Part shown: positions 17,200 to 25,242 of the stretch, in pieces | Layout: every line of letters starts with the position of its first letter | How positions within the stretch are numbered: position 1 is the stretch's first letter | NCBI RefSeq assembly: GCF_001612725.1 | Contig: NZ_BDAZ01000012.1 | Span: 62,001 to 126,000 of the forward strand | Length of the DNA: 64,000 nt | Origin: Nocardia anaemiae NBRC 100462 | GTDB taxonomy: Bacteria > Actinomycetota > Actinomycetes > Mycobacteriales > Mycobacteriaceae | Direction of reading: 5' to 3' | Program-made: the position numbers and the translations under genes | The notes under the pieces: model-generated | The model's input: only the letters and a program-made list of their open reading frames with translations | Database searches by the model: none | What the model was told of the DNA's origin: nothing

Positions 17200-18176
17200 G
17201 CCGCGCTCCGTTCGTCGTTGTCGGCCGGGTGGCCGGTGATGGTGAGGAAGACCTCGTCGAGGCTGGGTTTGGTGACGGTGATCTCGTCGATCGCGATCTC
17301 CCACTCGCGCAGGCGAATCAGCAGATCGGCGGTCATGCCCGCGTCCGGCAGCGGCGCGGTGAGCCGTCCGGCCTCGGGGGTGATCTGGGCCTCGGCGCCG
17401 AGGAAGTCGCCGACAATGCGGCGGGCCTCGTCGAGTTGGGCCCGATCGACGAGGGTCAGGTGCAGTGAGGAGCCGCCGACCGAGGATTTGAGTTCGTCGG
17501 CGGTGCCGTCGGCGATCACCTTGCCGTGGTCGATGACGGCGATTCGGTCGGCGAGCTGATCGGCCTCGTCCAGATATTGCGTGGTGAGCAGCACCGTCGC
17601 GCCCTCGCGGACCAGGCGGCGGATGGTCTCCCACATCTGGGCGCGGGTGCGCGGATCGAGTCCGGTGGTCGGCTCGTCGAGGAACAGCAGCGGCGGTGTC
17701 GCGATCAGGCTGGCGGCCAGATCGAGACGGCGTCGCATACCGCCGGAGAAGTTCTTCAGCGGCTTGTTCGCCGCCTCGGTGAGGTCGAACTCCTCCAGCA
17801 GTTCGACCGATTTGCGCCTGGCATCGATGCGGCCGAGGCCGAGCAGGCGGGAGAAGATGATCAGGTTTTCGGTGGCGGTGAGGTCCTCGTCGACCGAGGC
17901 GTACTGCCCGGTGACACCGACCAGGGACCGGACCGCGGTCGGTTCCGCGACGACGTCACGGCCGAAGATGCGGGCGCTGCCGCCGTCGGGGCGTAGCAGG
18001 GTGGCCAACATGCGGATGGTCGTGGTCTTGCCCGCACCGTTCGGTCCGAGCACGCCGTAGACAGAGCCCTGCGGAACCGCCAGGCTCACACCGTCGACGG
18101 CGCGCTGATCCCCGAACACCTTGACCAGGCTGTCCGCCTCGACGGCGAGCGCTGCAGTGGGTGTGTAAGAAGTCAT
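17196..18176 (-). CDS. ABC transporter ATPase, DrrA family (daunorubicin resistance-like)
   Basis: A 326-residue ATPase. Walker A is G-P-N-G-A-G-K-T near 45-52, the signature is F-S-G-G-M-R-R-R near 145, Walker B is [12 protein letters not shown] near 168, and a C-terminal regulatory domain ends in [11 protein letters not shown]. This C-terminal motif marks DrrA-type ATPases. Start ATG 18176 is preferred over the upstream extension, which is Arg-rich and not conserved-looking. Four CTTGC-type repeats lie 24-75 bp upstream (18200-18250), see separate entry. Confidence 0.9.
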   Translation of the reverse strand: MTSYTPTAALAVEADSLVKVFGDQRAVDGVSLAVPQGSVYGVLGPNGAGKTTTIRMLATLLRPDGGSARIFGRDVVAEPTAVRSLVGVTGQYASVDEDLTATENLIIFSRLLGLGRIDARRKSVELLEEFDLTEAANKPLKNFSGGMRRRLDLAASLIATPPLLFLDEPTTGLDPRTRAQMWETIRRLVREGATVLLTTQYLDEADQLADRIAVIDHGKVIADGTADELKSSVGGSSLHLTLVDRAQLDEARRIVGDFLGAEAQITPEAGRLTAPLPDAGMTADLLIRLREWEIAIDEITVTKPSLDEVFLTITGHPADNDERSAA

Positions 18177-18199
18177 GCACAAGACTTTGCGGCCGCCGT

Positions 18200-18250
18200 C
18201 TTGCACGCCCCTTGCATCGCGGTGTCGCCGCACTCTTGCGCTTACTTGCA
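18200..18250 (-). promoter_or_regulatory. phased direct repeats upstream of the exporter operon
   Basis: On the reverse strand the hexamer TGCAAG (or CGCAAG) occurs with its plus-strand start at 18200, 18211, 18235 and 18245: two pairs with 11- and 10-bp steps. SARP activators bind direct repeats with 11-bp spacing, and a SARP-type gene is the nearest regulator, so this is a candidate activator site. No convincing -10 box is visible. Confidence 0.35.
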
Positions 18251-18337
18251 TGTCCGCCTCGACGCCGAATCGCACCGGCGGCCGTGTCGGCCTGGCCTTC
18301 CGATCGAGGTCCTAGCGAGCGCGCCGCGGATCCGGCG

Positions 18338-19498
18338 TCAGTGCGTCGACCCCGCGAGAAGATGCTCGCGTAGTTTGGCGCGGTCCGGCTTGCCAGGGCC
18401 GCGCAAGGGCAGCTCGTCGAGGATCGCCAGTTCCCGTGGAGCGGCGATGGAATCGAGTTCGCGCACGACGTGATCGCGCAATTCCTCGAGGGTCGGAGTG
18501 GCGCCGGAGGCGGGGACCACCGCGACCGCGACCCGCTGGCCGAGCCGGTCGTCGGGCAGGCCGAGCACCACGCATTCGCTGATGCCGGGATGGGTGATCA
18601 GCACGGCCTCCACGACCTGTGGGATGACGAGCAGTCCGCCGGTGGTGATCGCTTCATCGAGGCGCCCGGTGATGCTGAGCACGCCGTTCTCATAGGTGCC
18701 CGCGTCCTCGGTGCGGAACCAGCCGGGTTCGGCGAATGCCGGATGGTCGGGCTGGCCGCGGTAGCCTTCGGCGATCATCGCCCCGCCGAGCAGTACGCGA
18801 CCGTCCTCGATACGAATCTCGGTGCCGTCCAGTGGAACTCCGTCGTACACACAGCCGCCGCAGGTTTCGCTCATGCCGTAGGTGCGAACGACGTTGATAC
18901 CGGCCGCTTTCGCGCGTTCGTAGACCGGTGCGGGAGTGGCCGCTCCGCCGACGAGCACGCCGTCCAACTGGGCGAGTGCCGCCGCGGCGGTCGGTGCCTC
19001 CAGCGCCTTGATGAGCTGGGTCGGCACCAAGGCGGTGTAGCGGCGTTCCCCGCGCATACCGGAAATCGCGCCCGCCAGCGCCTCGGGTAGGAAGCCGCCG
19101 GAAACGTCGAGCACGCTGGGTTCGGTACCGGCCAGAATGCTGCGCAGCAAGACCTGGATGCCCGCGATGTGATGGGTCGGCAGGGCGAGCAGCCAGGTGC
19201 CGGGACCGCCGAGTCGATCGTGTGTCGCGGTCCCGCTGGCCCGCAGCGCGGCCGAACTGAGCATGGCGCCCTTCGGCACACCGGTGGTGCCGGAGGTGGT
19301 CACCACGAGCGCCACCTCGTCATCGATCGGCTCGCCGGGCGCGAGCGCGTCGCTCAGTCGCCGGGCCTCCCGACGGTCGCTGGTCGGTATCGGCAACCAC
19401 GCGGGGCCGTTGCCCTCCAACACTTCTCGCAGATGCGGCATGACATCGCCCAGCCCCGATCCGGTCGGCATCGGCAGCGTCCGCAGGGTGCGACTCAT
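18338..19498 (-). CDS. menE: o-succinylbenzoate-CoA ligase MenE
   Basis: A 386-residue ANL-superfamily adenylating enzyme that activates o-succinylbenzoate with ATP and CoA for MenB. The P-loop-like T-T-S-G-T-T-G-V-P-K-G lies at 67-77, T-Y-G-M-S-E-T-C-G-G near 210 is the A5 motif, W-F-R-T-E-D near 268 is the A7 Asp, and the A10 lysine is in G-K-P-D-R-A-K near the end. It is short for the family but matches mycobacterial MenE. Its ATG overlaps the stop of a 28-codon repeat ORF (ATGA). menB lies upstream on the same strand. Confidence 0.93.
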   Translation of the reverse strand: MSRTLRTLPMPTGSGLGDVMPHLREVLEGNGPAWLPIPTSDRREARRLSDALAPGEPIDDEVALVVTTSGTTGVPKGAMLSSAALRASGTATHDRLGGPGTWLLALPTHHIAGIQVLLRSILAGTEPSVLDVSGGFLPEALAGAISGMRGERRYTALVPTQLIKALEAPTAAAALAQLDGVLVGGAATPAPVYERAKAAGINVVRTYGMSETCGGCVYDGVPLDGTEIRIEDGRVLLGGAMIAEGYRGQPDHPAFAEPGWFRTEDAGTYENGVLSITGRLDEAITTGGLLVIPQVVEAVLITHPGISECVVLGLPDDRLGQRVAVAVVPASGATPTLEELRDHVVRELDSIAAPRELAILDELPLRGPGKPDRAKLREHLLAGSTH

Positions 19499-19581
19499 GA
19501 TTTCGGCCCTGTCATGCGCGTGCTCGGCTTCGTCGCGCGCAGGCGCGCTGTGTTCATGGTTCGCTCGCTGCGCTCCCTCAC
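19495..19581 (-). repeat. dispersed start-proximal repeat, copy at menE
   Basis: Read on the reverse strand, GTG 19581 opens a 28-codon frame beginning V-R-E-R-S-E-R and containing N-T-A-R-L. It aligns with the copy before secE (V-S-E-R-S-E-R-A-I-G-T-A-R-I). Its TGA overlaps the menE ATG as ATGA. The 3' half has drifted, so the GAGGTG seen in other copies is replaced by CAGGG. No clear ribosome site lies before the GTG. Confidence 0.6.
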
Positions 19582-19840
19582 GAGTCTGATCGTGTCATGT
19601 CAACGTGACCGCACGCGGCAGGGGTCGGTTTGCTGGGGCGGCGCGCTGGGGGTTCGGCCGCGTCAGGGGAGGAGAAGTCAGGTACGCCGGACATCGAGAC
19701 TGCGATTCACTCGGAGGACGGTACTCAACGATGGTCGCCCGGACGTCGGCGGTCGGGTGGCCATCCGTGCGTTATCGTCCTCGCCGGTGTCGGCGTTGGC
19801 AACTCGAGCCGGACCGACCGCGCCGCCGCTACTGTCGCGA
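19582..19840. other. intergenic region between the VOC gene and the repeat before menE
   Basis: About 260 bp without a credible gene. Long open frames on both strands here run through the VOC gene and have no family resemblance or ribosome site. On the reverse strand TTGACA near 19597-19602 could be a -35 box for menE, but no matching -10 was found. Confidence 0.45.
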
Positions 19841-20233
19841 TCAGTCTGGTGACCAGCGCGAATCCCGTCGGATCGGATGCTCGGCGGGAACTTCGACCAA
19901 GACGATCGGCACCCCGTCCGGATCGCGCACCCACATTTCGATCAGTCCCCACGGCTCGCGCACCGGTTCCCGCTCGATGCGGATCCCCTTCAGCGCGCAC
20001 TCCGCCGCCGCGTCCGAAATGTCGCGAACCTGCAGCCAGAGCGCGCCTTCGAAGGTGGTCGATTTGCCCGATCCGCCGTGCGCGGCAACTTCGACCAGCG
20101 ACTGTCCAGCGAAGAAAACCGTGCCGCCCGGATATTCGCGCGCGATCGCCAAGCCGAGGCCGTCGCGGTAGAACGCGAGGGTCGCCTGGTAGTCGGCGGG
20201 CCGCAGGATGACCCGGCTGCTGAGGATGTCCAT
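19841..20233 (-). CDS. VOC (glyoxalase/bleomycin resistance) family protein
   Basis: A 130-residue one-domain vicinal-oxygen-chelate protein: M-D-I-L-S-S-R-V-I-L-R-P at the start, the F-Y-R-D-G-L-G-L turn, G-L-I-E-M-W-V-R-D-P-D-G and a closing I-V-L-V-E strand. A syntenic VOC protein (Rv0546c) lies near menB in M. tuberculosis. Its role is unknown, and a link to menaquinone is only positional. The ATG overlaps the menB stop (TGATG), so it is cotranslated with menB. Confidence 0.85.
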   Translation of the reverse strand: MDILSSRVILRPADYQATLAFYRDGLGLAIAREYPGGTVFFAGQSLVEVAAHGGSGKSTTFEGALWLQVRDISDAAAECALKGIRIEREPVREPWGLIEMWVRDPDGVPIVLVEVPAEHPIRRDSRWSPD

Positions 20234-21126
20234 CAGAAGTACCAGGGGTAGGGGGTCCAGTCCGGCTTGCGTTTTTCGAGGAAGGCGTCGCGGCCCTCGA
20301 CCGCCTCATCGGTCATGTATGCCATCCGGGTGGCCTCACCGGCGAAGAGCTGCTGACCGACCAGACCGTCGTCGAGCAGATTGAACGCGTACTTCAACAT
20401 GCGCTGTGCCTGCGGTGATTTGCCGTTGATATCGGCGGTCCACTCCAGCGCGACGTTTTCCAGTTCGGCGTGATCGACGACCTTGTTCACCGCGCCCATC
20501 TGATGCATTTCCTCGGCGGTGTAGGGGCGGCCGAGGAAGAAGATTTCCCTGGCGAATTTCTGGCCGACCATTTTCGCCAGATACGCGCTGCCGTAACCGC
20601 CGTCGAAGCTGCCGACATCTGCGTCGGTCTGCTTGAACCTGGCGTGCTCGCGGCTGGCCAGGGTCAGATCGCAGACCACGTGCAGACTGTGCCCGCCGCC
20701 CGCGGCCCAGCCGTTGACCAGCGCGATGACCACCTTCGGCATGAACCGGATCAGTCGCTGCACCTCGAGGATGTGCAGGCGGCCCGCGCGCGCCTGATCG
20801 ACGGTGTCCGCGGTCTCGCCGTCGGCGTACTGGTAGCCGCTGCGGCCGCGAATGCGCTGGTCGCCGCCGGAACAGAAGGCCCAGCCGCCGTCCTTGGGGC
20901 TCGGGCCGTTGCCGGTGATCAGCACCGCGCCGACGTCCGGGGTCATCCTGGCGTGATCGAGCGCGCGGTAGAGCTCGTCGACCGTATGGGGACGGAACGC
21001 GTTGCGCACCTCCGGCCGGTCGAAGGCCACCCGGACGGTGCCCTGTTCGATGTGCCGGTGATAGGTGATGTCAGTCAGGTTCTCGAATCCCGGAACGGGC
21101 CGCCACAGCTTCGGATTGAACGTCAC
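20233..21126 (-). CDS. menB: 1,4-dihydroxy-2-naphthoyl-CoA synthase MenB
   Basis: A 297-residue crotonase-fold enzyme that closes the naphthoate ring of o-succinylbenzoyl-CoA. Visible family marks include V-A-F-D-R-P-E-V-R-N-A-F, the oxyanion region G-W-A-F-C-S-G-G-D-Q-R, W-A-A-G-G-G-H-S-L near 150, and D-A-D-V-G-S-F-D-G-G-Y-G-S with its catalytic Asp/Ser/Tyr set. The C terminus P-D-W-T-P-Y-P-W-Y-F is typical. It is the first gene of the menB-VOC pair, with menE downstream after a repeat. Confidence 0.95.
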   Translation of the reverse strand: MTFNPKLWRPVPGFENLTDITYHRHIEQGTVRVAFDRPEVRNAFRPHTVDELYRALDHARMTPDVGAVLITGNGPSPKDGGWAFCSGGDQRIRGRSGYQYADGETADTVDQARAGRLHILEVQRLIRFMPKVVIALVNGWAAGGGHSLHVVCDLTLASREHARFKQTDADVGSFDGGYGSAYLAKMVGQKFAREIFFLGRPYTAEEMHQMGAVNKVVDHAELENVALEWTADINGKSPQAQRMLKYAFNLLDDGLVGQQLFAGEATRMAYMTDEAVEGRDAFLEKRKPDWTPYPWYF

Positions 21127-21251
21127 CCCTGTGATTATTGCCCCCTCCGATGTTGTGGATGCCAGCGACTTCCATGCGAACTCCTATGGTCGCGATGGCA
21201 TTACTCGACGGTACGACTTGACGGTGTAAAACAACGCGATACCGTGCAGGT

Positions 21252-21995
21252 GTGAGTAGAGCATCGCGAAGCGATTCGATGAGGGGCGGCGGTCGGGCGA
21301 CGGGAGGGCGCGAGGCAGTGAAACGGGTTTCAGAAACCGCTGGCGGGCGGTCCGGTCCGCGCATCGACAACAGCGCGGTGGACGAAACCCGGTACGAGAG
21401 TCACGGCGGCTTCCCCAAGGTCTCCCATGCCCGAGTCGGTGCCAACTTCGGCCCGTTCGTCGAGGCCATGCGCACACTGCAGGATCTGGTCGTCTCCGTG
21501 GACGCCCCCGACGAGATCTACGGCGAGGCACTCGACCGCACCCGCGAACTCATCGATCTGCTCGAGCCCTATCGCGCACCCGAACTCCAGGGCCCGGCGG
21601 GCCGCGCGGTCGAATTGCCCGGGCGCGGCAGCCTTTTGCTGCTGCCGTGGCAGGTGGTCGAGGCCGGACCCGACGGCATCGTGATGACCGGTGAATTCCG
21701 TCGCTTCCACCTCGGTGGCAACGGCGCGGCACACGGCGGCGTGCTGCCACTGCTGTTCGACGATCTGCTCGGCATGATCGTGCATTACGCCGGACGACCG
21801 ATCAGCCGCACCGCCTATCTGCATGTGAACTACCGCAAGATCACTCCGTTGCAGACGCCGCTGACCGTGCGGGGTCGGGTAGATCGCATCGAAGGGCGCA
21901 AGACCTTCATCACCGCGGAACTGGTCGATGAGCAGGGCATTGTCCTCGCGGATTGTGAAGGATTGATGGTCCAATTGCTGCCGTGGCAGCCGTAG
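21252..21995 (+). CDS. PaaI-like hot-dog thioesterase
   Basis: A protein of up to 247 residues with a hot-dog domain at about 130-245: F-H-L-G-G-N-G-A-A-H-G-G-V-L-P-L-L-F-D-D-L-L-G, with conserved His/Gly/Asp of the 4HBT/PaaI fold, and A-Y-L-H-V-N-Y-R-K-I-T-P. It lies divergent from menB, so hydrolysis of dihydroxynaphthoyl-CoA (the step after MenB) is an attractive but unproven role. The start is uncertain: GTG 21252 gives a Ser/Arg/Gly-rich first 22 residues that look like a decayed copy of the dispersed repeat; GTG 21318, with GAGG upstream, is an alternative. Confidence 0.82.
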   Translation: MSRASRSDSMRGGGRATGGREAVKRVSETAGGRSGPRIDNSAVDETRYESHGGFPKVSHARVGANFGPFVEAMRTLQDLVVSVDAPDEIYGEALDRTRELIDLLEPYRAPELQGPAGRAVELPGRGSLLLLPWQVVEAGPDGIVMTGEFRRFHLGGNGAAHGGVLPLLFDDLLGMIVHYAGRPISRTAYLHVNYRKITPLQTPLTVRGRVDRIEGRKTFITAELVDEQGIVLADCEGLMVQLLPWQP

Positions 21996-22031
21996 CTGGA
22001 TGAGTGCCGTGTGACTGCGCGCACCAATGCG

Positions 22032-22037
22032 TATAGT
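22032..22037 (+). promoter_or_regulatory. candidate -10 box before the DUF6918-like gene
   Basis: TATAGT lies 45 nt upstream of the GTG at 22082. The -35 region (about TGTGAC, 16 bp upstream) is weak. GGAGGAACC precedes the start codon. Confidence 0.35.
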
Positions 22038-22081
22038 GACGTGCGCTCGTTCATCGACATCGATCCCGGAGGAACCTGAAA

Positions 22082-22525
22082 GTGGTTGCAGCACTGTCTG
22101 AATCCCTGCTCGACGACGCAAAGCGCTCGGCCTTCCTTGCCGATGCCAAGGAGGTTCTGGACGCCGAGGTGTCGGACAAGGGTGGTGCGTCGGGCCTGGC
22201 CGTCAAGGGTGGCTACGCGGCGGTCAAGAAGATCAGCCCGTCCATCGTGCCGGACGCGCTGGAGTCCTTGGCGCCCAAGCTCGTAGCGCAGCTGGAGCCG
22301 TTCTGGCAGGAATACACGGCGACCGGGTCCGGCAAGTTCGCCGACCTGCTGGTCGCCAAGTCGGATGAGGTCGCCGAGGCTTTGCTTTCGGTGACCGACG
22401 CGCGTGCCGAGGCCTCGACCCGTCCTGCGCTGCAGAAGGTCTACTCGTCGATGCGTTCCTCGGCTAAGAAGAACGTCATCGAGGCCCTGCCCCGGCTCGG
22501 CGACCTGGTGCAGCGGCACGCCTGA
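22082..22525 (+). CDS. conserved actinobacterial helical protein (DUF6918-type)
   Basis: A 147-residue soluble, mostly helical protein: L-L-D-D-A-K-R-S-A-F, then a Gly/Ala turn (S-G-L-A-V-K-G-G-Y-A-A-V-K-K) and a second helical half ending L-V-Q-R-H-A. It resembles the family I know as DUF6918; no function is assigned. The GTG start has a strong GGAGG 9 nt upstream and a TATAGT box, so it is likely a well expressed single gene. It ends before a 13-bp hairpin. Confidence 0.7.
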   Translation: MVAALSESLLDDAKRSAFLADAKEVLDAEVSDKGGASGLAVKGGYAAVKKISPSIVPDALESLAPKLVAQLEPFWQEYTATGSGKFADLLVAKSDEVAEALLSVTDARAEASTRPALQKVYSSMRSSAKKNVIEALPRLGDLVQRHA

Positions 22526-22585
22526 GCTTGCACCGCACATCGATTCGCTGTGCTGATGCGGATCATCGATCTGCGGCGCATGCCA

Positions 22586-22617
22586 GCCGCCCGCGTCCGG
22601 TGGTGGACGCGGGCGGC
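22586..22617 (+). terminator. strong hairpin terminator
   Basis: GCCGCCCGCGTCC (22586-22598) pairs perfectly with 22605-22617 around a 6-nt loop, 60 nt past the stop of the DUF6918-type gene and before menD. Confidence 0.75.
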
Positions 22618-22635
22618 AAATCCCCGATCGCGTGC

Positions 22636-22713
22636 GTGAGCACGGCGAGCGAATCGATGGCACAGCGCCCGCTGGGCACAATGGTGCCGACCGTTGGCGA
22701 GGTGCCATTGTGA
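22636..22713 (+). repeat. dispersed start-proximal repeat, copy upstream of menD
   Basis: GTG 22636 opens a 25-codon ORF (V-S-T-A-S-E-S-M-A-Q). The sequence around G-A-G-C-G-A-A and GGCACAGCGC aligns with the secE copy. It ends with GAGGTG at 22699-22704, five bases, then GTG 22710, and its TGA overlaps that GTG as GTGA. The spacing is identical in the secE and mceA copies. Confidence 0.6.
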
Positions 22714-22763
22714 GCAGGCTGACGAAGACGTCGAAGCTACTGTCTGAGAGGCTGGAGGCGTGA
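22710..22763 (+). CDS. 17-residue leader ORF overlapping menD
   Basis: GTG 22710 starts a 17-codon frame ([10 protein letters not shown] then L-S-E-R-L-E-A) with GAGGTG five bases upstream. Its TGA at 22761-22763 overlaps the menD GTG at 22760 as GTGA. It looks like the second step of a translation relay (repeat ORF, then leader, then menD). A coding role for the peptide itself is not implied. Confidence 0.4.
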   Translation: MSRLTKTSKLLSERLEA

Positions 22764-24409
22764 ACCCGTCTACAGCGCAGGCGCAAGTGGTCGTTGACGA
22801 ACTCGCGCGTGGGGGTGTGCGGGATGTCGTGCTATGTCCGGGGTCGCGCAACGCGCCCCTGGCATTCGCACTGCAGGCGGCCGATGCGGCGGGCCGACTC
22901 CGCCTGCATATGCGCATCGACGAGCGAACCGCGGGCTTCCTGGCCATCGGTCTCGCCATCGCCAGCCGACTGCCGGTGCCGGTGGTGATGACCTCGGGAA
23001 CCGCCGTCGCCAATCTGGGCCCTGCGGTGCTGGAGGCGAACTACGCCCGGGTGCCGCTCGTGGTGCTCAGCGCCAACCGGCCGTACGAGATGCTCGGTTC
23101 CGGCGCCAATCAGACCGTCGAACAATTCGGGCTGTTCGGTAGCCAGGTCCGGGCCTCGATCAGCCTCGGACTCGCCGAGGAGGAAGCCGAAGCCGGTACC
23201 GACGACGGCGTGCCCTACGGCCAGCAGAACAGCCAGTGGCGTTCGGCCGTCTGCCGGGTACTCGCCGCGGCCCGCGGCACCCGTTCCGGCAATGCGGGGC
23301 CGGTGCATTTCGATATTCCGCTGCGCGAGCCGCTGGTGCCCGATCACCTGCCGGACGAGTGGGTGCCACAGGGCCGTCCCGGCGGCGAGGCGTGGACATC
23401 CACCCGGTACGCGACCCTCGACGTGCCGCTCGACCTCGACCTGACCCCCGATACGGTCGTCATCTCCGGCCACGGCGCCGGATTTCGGCCGGAACTGGCG
23501 GAACTGCCGACGGTGGCCGAACCAACGGCCCCGATGCACGGTCCGTCGCTGCATCCGCTGGCCTTGCCGCTGCTGAAGCCGCGGCAGGCGATCATTACCG
23601 GGCGGCCGACGCTGCATCGTCAGGTCGCGAAGGTGCTGGCCGATCCGGCCGTCACCGTCTACGCGCTCACCACCGGTCCGCGCTGGCCCGATGTTTCCGG
23701 CAATGTGGTCGGCACTGGAACCAGGGCGGTGATCACGGGTGCGCCGAGTTCGGACTGGCTCGCGCACTGCCGCGAACTCGACGCGAAGGCGGCACAGGTC
23801 GTGCGCGCGGAACTGGCCAACCATCCGAAGCCGACCGGGCTGCACGTGGCCGCGGTGGTGATGGACGCACTGCGCGAGGGCGACCAGCTGCTGCTCGGCG
23901 CCTCCAATCCGGTGCGTGACGCGGCCCTTGTTTCGCATCCGCGGCCGGGTGTCCGGGTGCTGTCCAATCGCGGGGTGGCCGGTATCGACGGCACCGTTTC
24001 CACCGCCGTGGGCGCGGCACTGCACCACACCGGCCGCACCATCGCGTTGATCGGTGACCTCACCTTCCTGCACGACGCCTCCGGCCTGCTCATCGGCCGC
24101 GGCGAACCGCGCCCCGCCGATCTGACCATCGTGGTCGCCAATGACGACGGCGGGGGCATCTTCGAACTCCTGGAACAGGGCGATCCGCAGTACGCCGGTG
24201 TTTTCGAGCGGGTCTTCGGTACGCCGCACGGGATGGATTTGGCCGCGCTGTGTGCCGCCTACCGGATTCCGCACCGGCAGGTCGATACCGAGCAGCTCGC
24301 GATCGAGCTGGCCGGGCATGCGCACGGGTTGCGGGTGCTCGAGGTCGCCACCGAGCGTTCCAGTCTGCGGGAATTGCACGCGACCGTGCGGGCCAAGATC
24401 GCGCCGTGA
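22760..24409 (+). CDS. menD: SEPHCHC synthase MenD
   Basis: A 549-residue thiamine-diphosphate enzyme that joins 2-oxoglutarate to isochorismate in the first committed menaquinone step. The N terminus N-P-S-T-A-Q-A, the C-P-G-S-R-N-A-P loop near 27-34, the ThDP glutamate region (I-D-E-R-T-A-G-F) near 52-60 and the G-D-L-T-F-L-H-D Mg/ThDP motif near 430 all fit. The start is GTG 22760, overlapping a 17-codon ORF. In M. tuberculosis menC precedes menD; here it is missing and the upstream gene is unrelated. Confidence 0.95.
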   Translation: MNPSTAQAQVVVDELARGGVRDVVLCPGSRNAPLAFALQAADAAGRLRLHMRIDERTAGFLAIGLAIASRLPVPVVMTSGTAVANLGPAVLEANYARVPLVVLSANRPYEMLGSGANQTVEQFGLFGSQVRASISLGLAEEEAEAGTDDGVPYGQQNSQWRSAVCRVLAAARGTRSGNAGPVHFDIPLREPLVPDHLPDEWVPQGRPGGEAWTSTRYATLDVPLDLDLTPDTVVISGHGAGFRPELAELPTVAEPTAPMHGPSLHPLALPLLKPRQAIITGRPTLHRQVAKVLADPAVTVYALTTGPRWPDVSGNVVGTGTRAVITGAPSSDWLAHCRELDAKAAQVVRAELANHPKPTGLHVAAVVMDALREGDQLLLGASNPVRDAALVSHPRPGVRVLSNRGVAGIDGTVSTAVGAALHHTGRTIALIGDLTFLHDASGLLIGRGEPRPADLTIVVANDDGGGIFELLEQGDPQYAGVFERVFGTPHGMDLAALCAAYRIPHRQVDTEQLAIELAGHAHGLRVLEVATERSSLRELHATVRAKIAP

Positions 24410-24464
24410 ACCGGCTCTGAGCGTGCGCTTTTCGGCCCGCCTTCAGCCGTTCGCGATGCGCCGA

Positions 24465-24707
24465 TCAGTACTCCGGCTCGGAATCGCGATCGTCATCGAG
24501 CGGCACCGGGATCGACTGTTCGACGATATCGGCCGGATTGGCCTCGAAGGCATCTCGATCGACGGCCGCCGCGAGATCGCGTTCGGTGCTCTCGTCGGCC
24601 GCGTCATCGGTAAATGCCTGATCCTGCGGATACGCGACGAGGGATTGCTCGACGAGGTCGGCCTCCGGGACCTCGTCCAGAGTGCGGGACGTGCTGGGGT
24701 CAGTCAT
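24465..24707 (-). CDS. small acidic protein with a duplicated EADLVEQS-type motif
   Basis: An 80-residue, strongly acidic and probably disordered protein. Two related segments are seen: P-E-A-D-L-V-E-Q-S-L-V near residues 14-24 and N-P-A-D-I-V-E-Q-S-I-P-V near 57-68, each followed by Pro and Asp. Similar (E)AD-x-(L/V)-EQ motifs occur in small actinobacterial proteins, with no known role. The ATG has GGAGAGGAG upstream, so it is very likely expressed. It lies just past menD in the opposite direction. Confidence 0.7.
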   Translation of the reverse strand: MTDPSTSRTLDEVPEADLVEQSLVAYPQDQAFTDDAADESTERDLAAAVDRDAFEANPADIVEQSIPVPLDDDRDSEPEY

Positions 24708-24856
24708 CGTTCACTCCTCTCCGCGCAGGCTTTCCGGTTGGTATCCGGTGCTCCATCGAGTGAATACCCATTGCTGCAAAATCACACAGGCGCAGGCAGA
24801 CAACAGTCCAACACTGTTGAGAATGCCCCTGCTCGGGCCGCGCGGCAACCCGCCCG

Positions 24857-25093
24857 CTACTCGCCGTCGACCGGACCCGAACCATTCGCCGGGAATTCGA
24901 CGAGCGCCAATGTGCGCCCCGCCATGAACCGCGCCGTCCGCACCGCCACGCCCGTTCGGGTCACTTCGCTGACCTCGACCACGCCCCGCGCGATGCGCAC
25001 CTCGACCTTGCGCCCGGCCCGCGTCGCGGCCACTTCATAACTGCGAGACCCGTCGCCGAAATCGACGACGATCTCCACTCGATCGCCCTTCAT
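24857..25093 (-). CDS. small basic beta-rich protein, unknown function
   Basis: A 78-residue protein: M-K-G-D-R-V-E-I-V-V-D-F-G-D-G-S-R-S-Y-E then alternating short strands rich in Val/Arg (T-R-A-G-R-K-V-E-V-R-I-A-R-G). It ends in a Gly/Pro tail. The pattern suggests a small beta-barrel. GGAGAA lies 9 nt upstream of the ATG. No family is recognised; I have not placed it in a pathway. Confidence 0.6.
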   Translation of the reverse strand: MKGDRVEIVVDFGDGSRSYEVAATRAGRKVEVRIARGVVEVSEVTRTGVAVRTARFMAGRTLALVEFPANGSGPVDGE

Positions 25094-25242
25094 CTACCAA
25101 TTCTCCGCTTTTCCAGCACCTTTCGCCGCTACGACTTGGTTGCGATAGACGGCGACGGGAAGACCTACCGGATCGCGGCACCGATGAATTCCGTTGGCGC
25201 GCCCCGTCTCAATCGATAACGTCCGTTGCCGAGGAGGAACCG

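Noticed and set aside
19605..20211. Two plus-strand frames across the VOC gene
   Set aside because: They are shadows of the reverse-strand VOC gene with no family features.
22832..24379. A 515-codon reverse-strand frame across menD, and similar long frames opposite resB, nasC and the mce genes
   Set aside because: High GC gives long antisense frames; composition is Arg/Pro/His-rich and no domain or ribosome site is seen, while the sense frames are clear enzymes.
24682..24927. 81-codon plus-strand frame between the two small proteins after menD
   Set aside because: No ribosome site, antisense to the ends of two likely genes and low-complexity composition.
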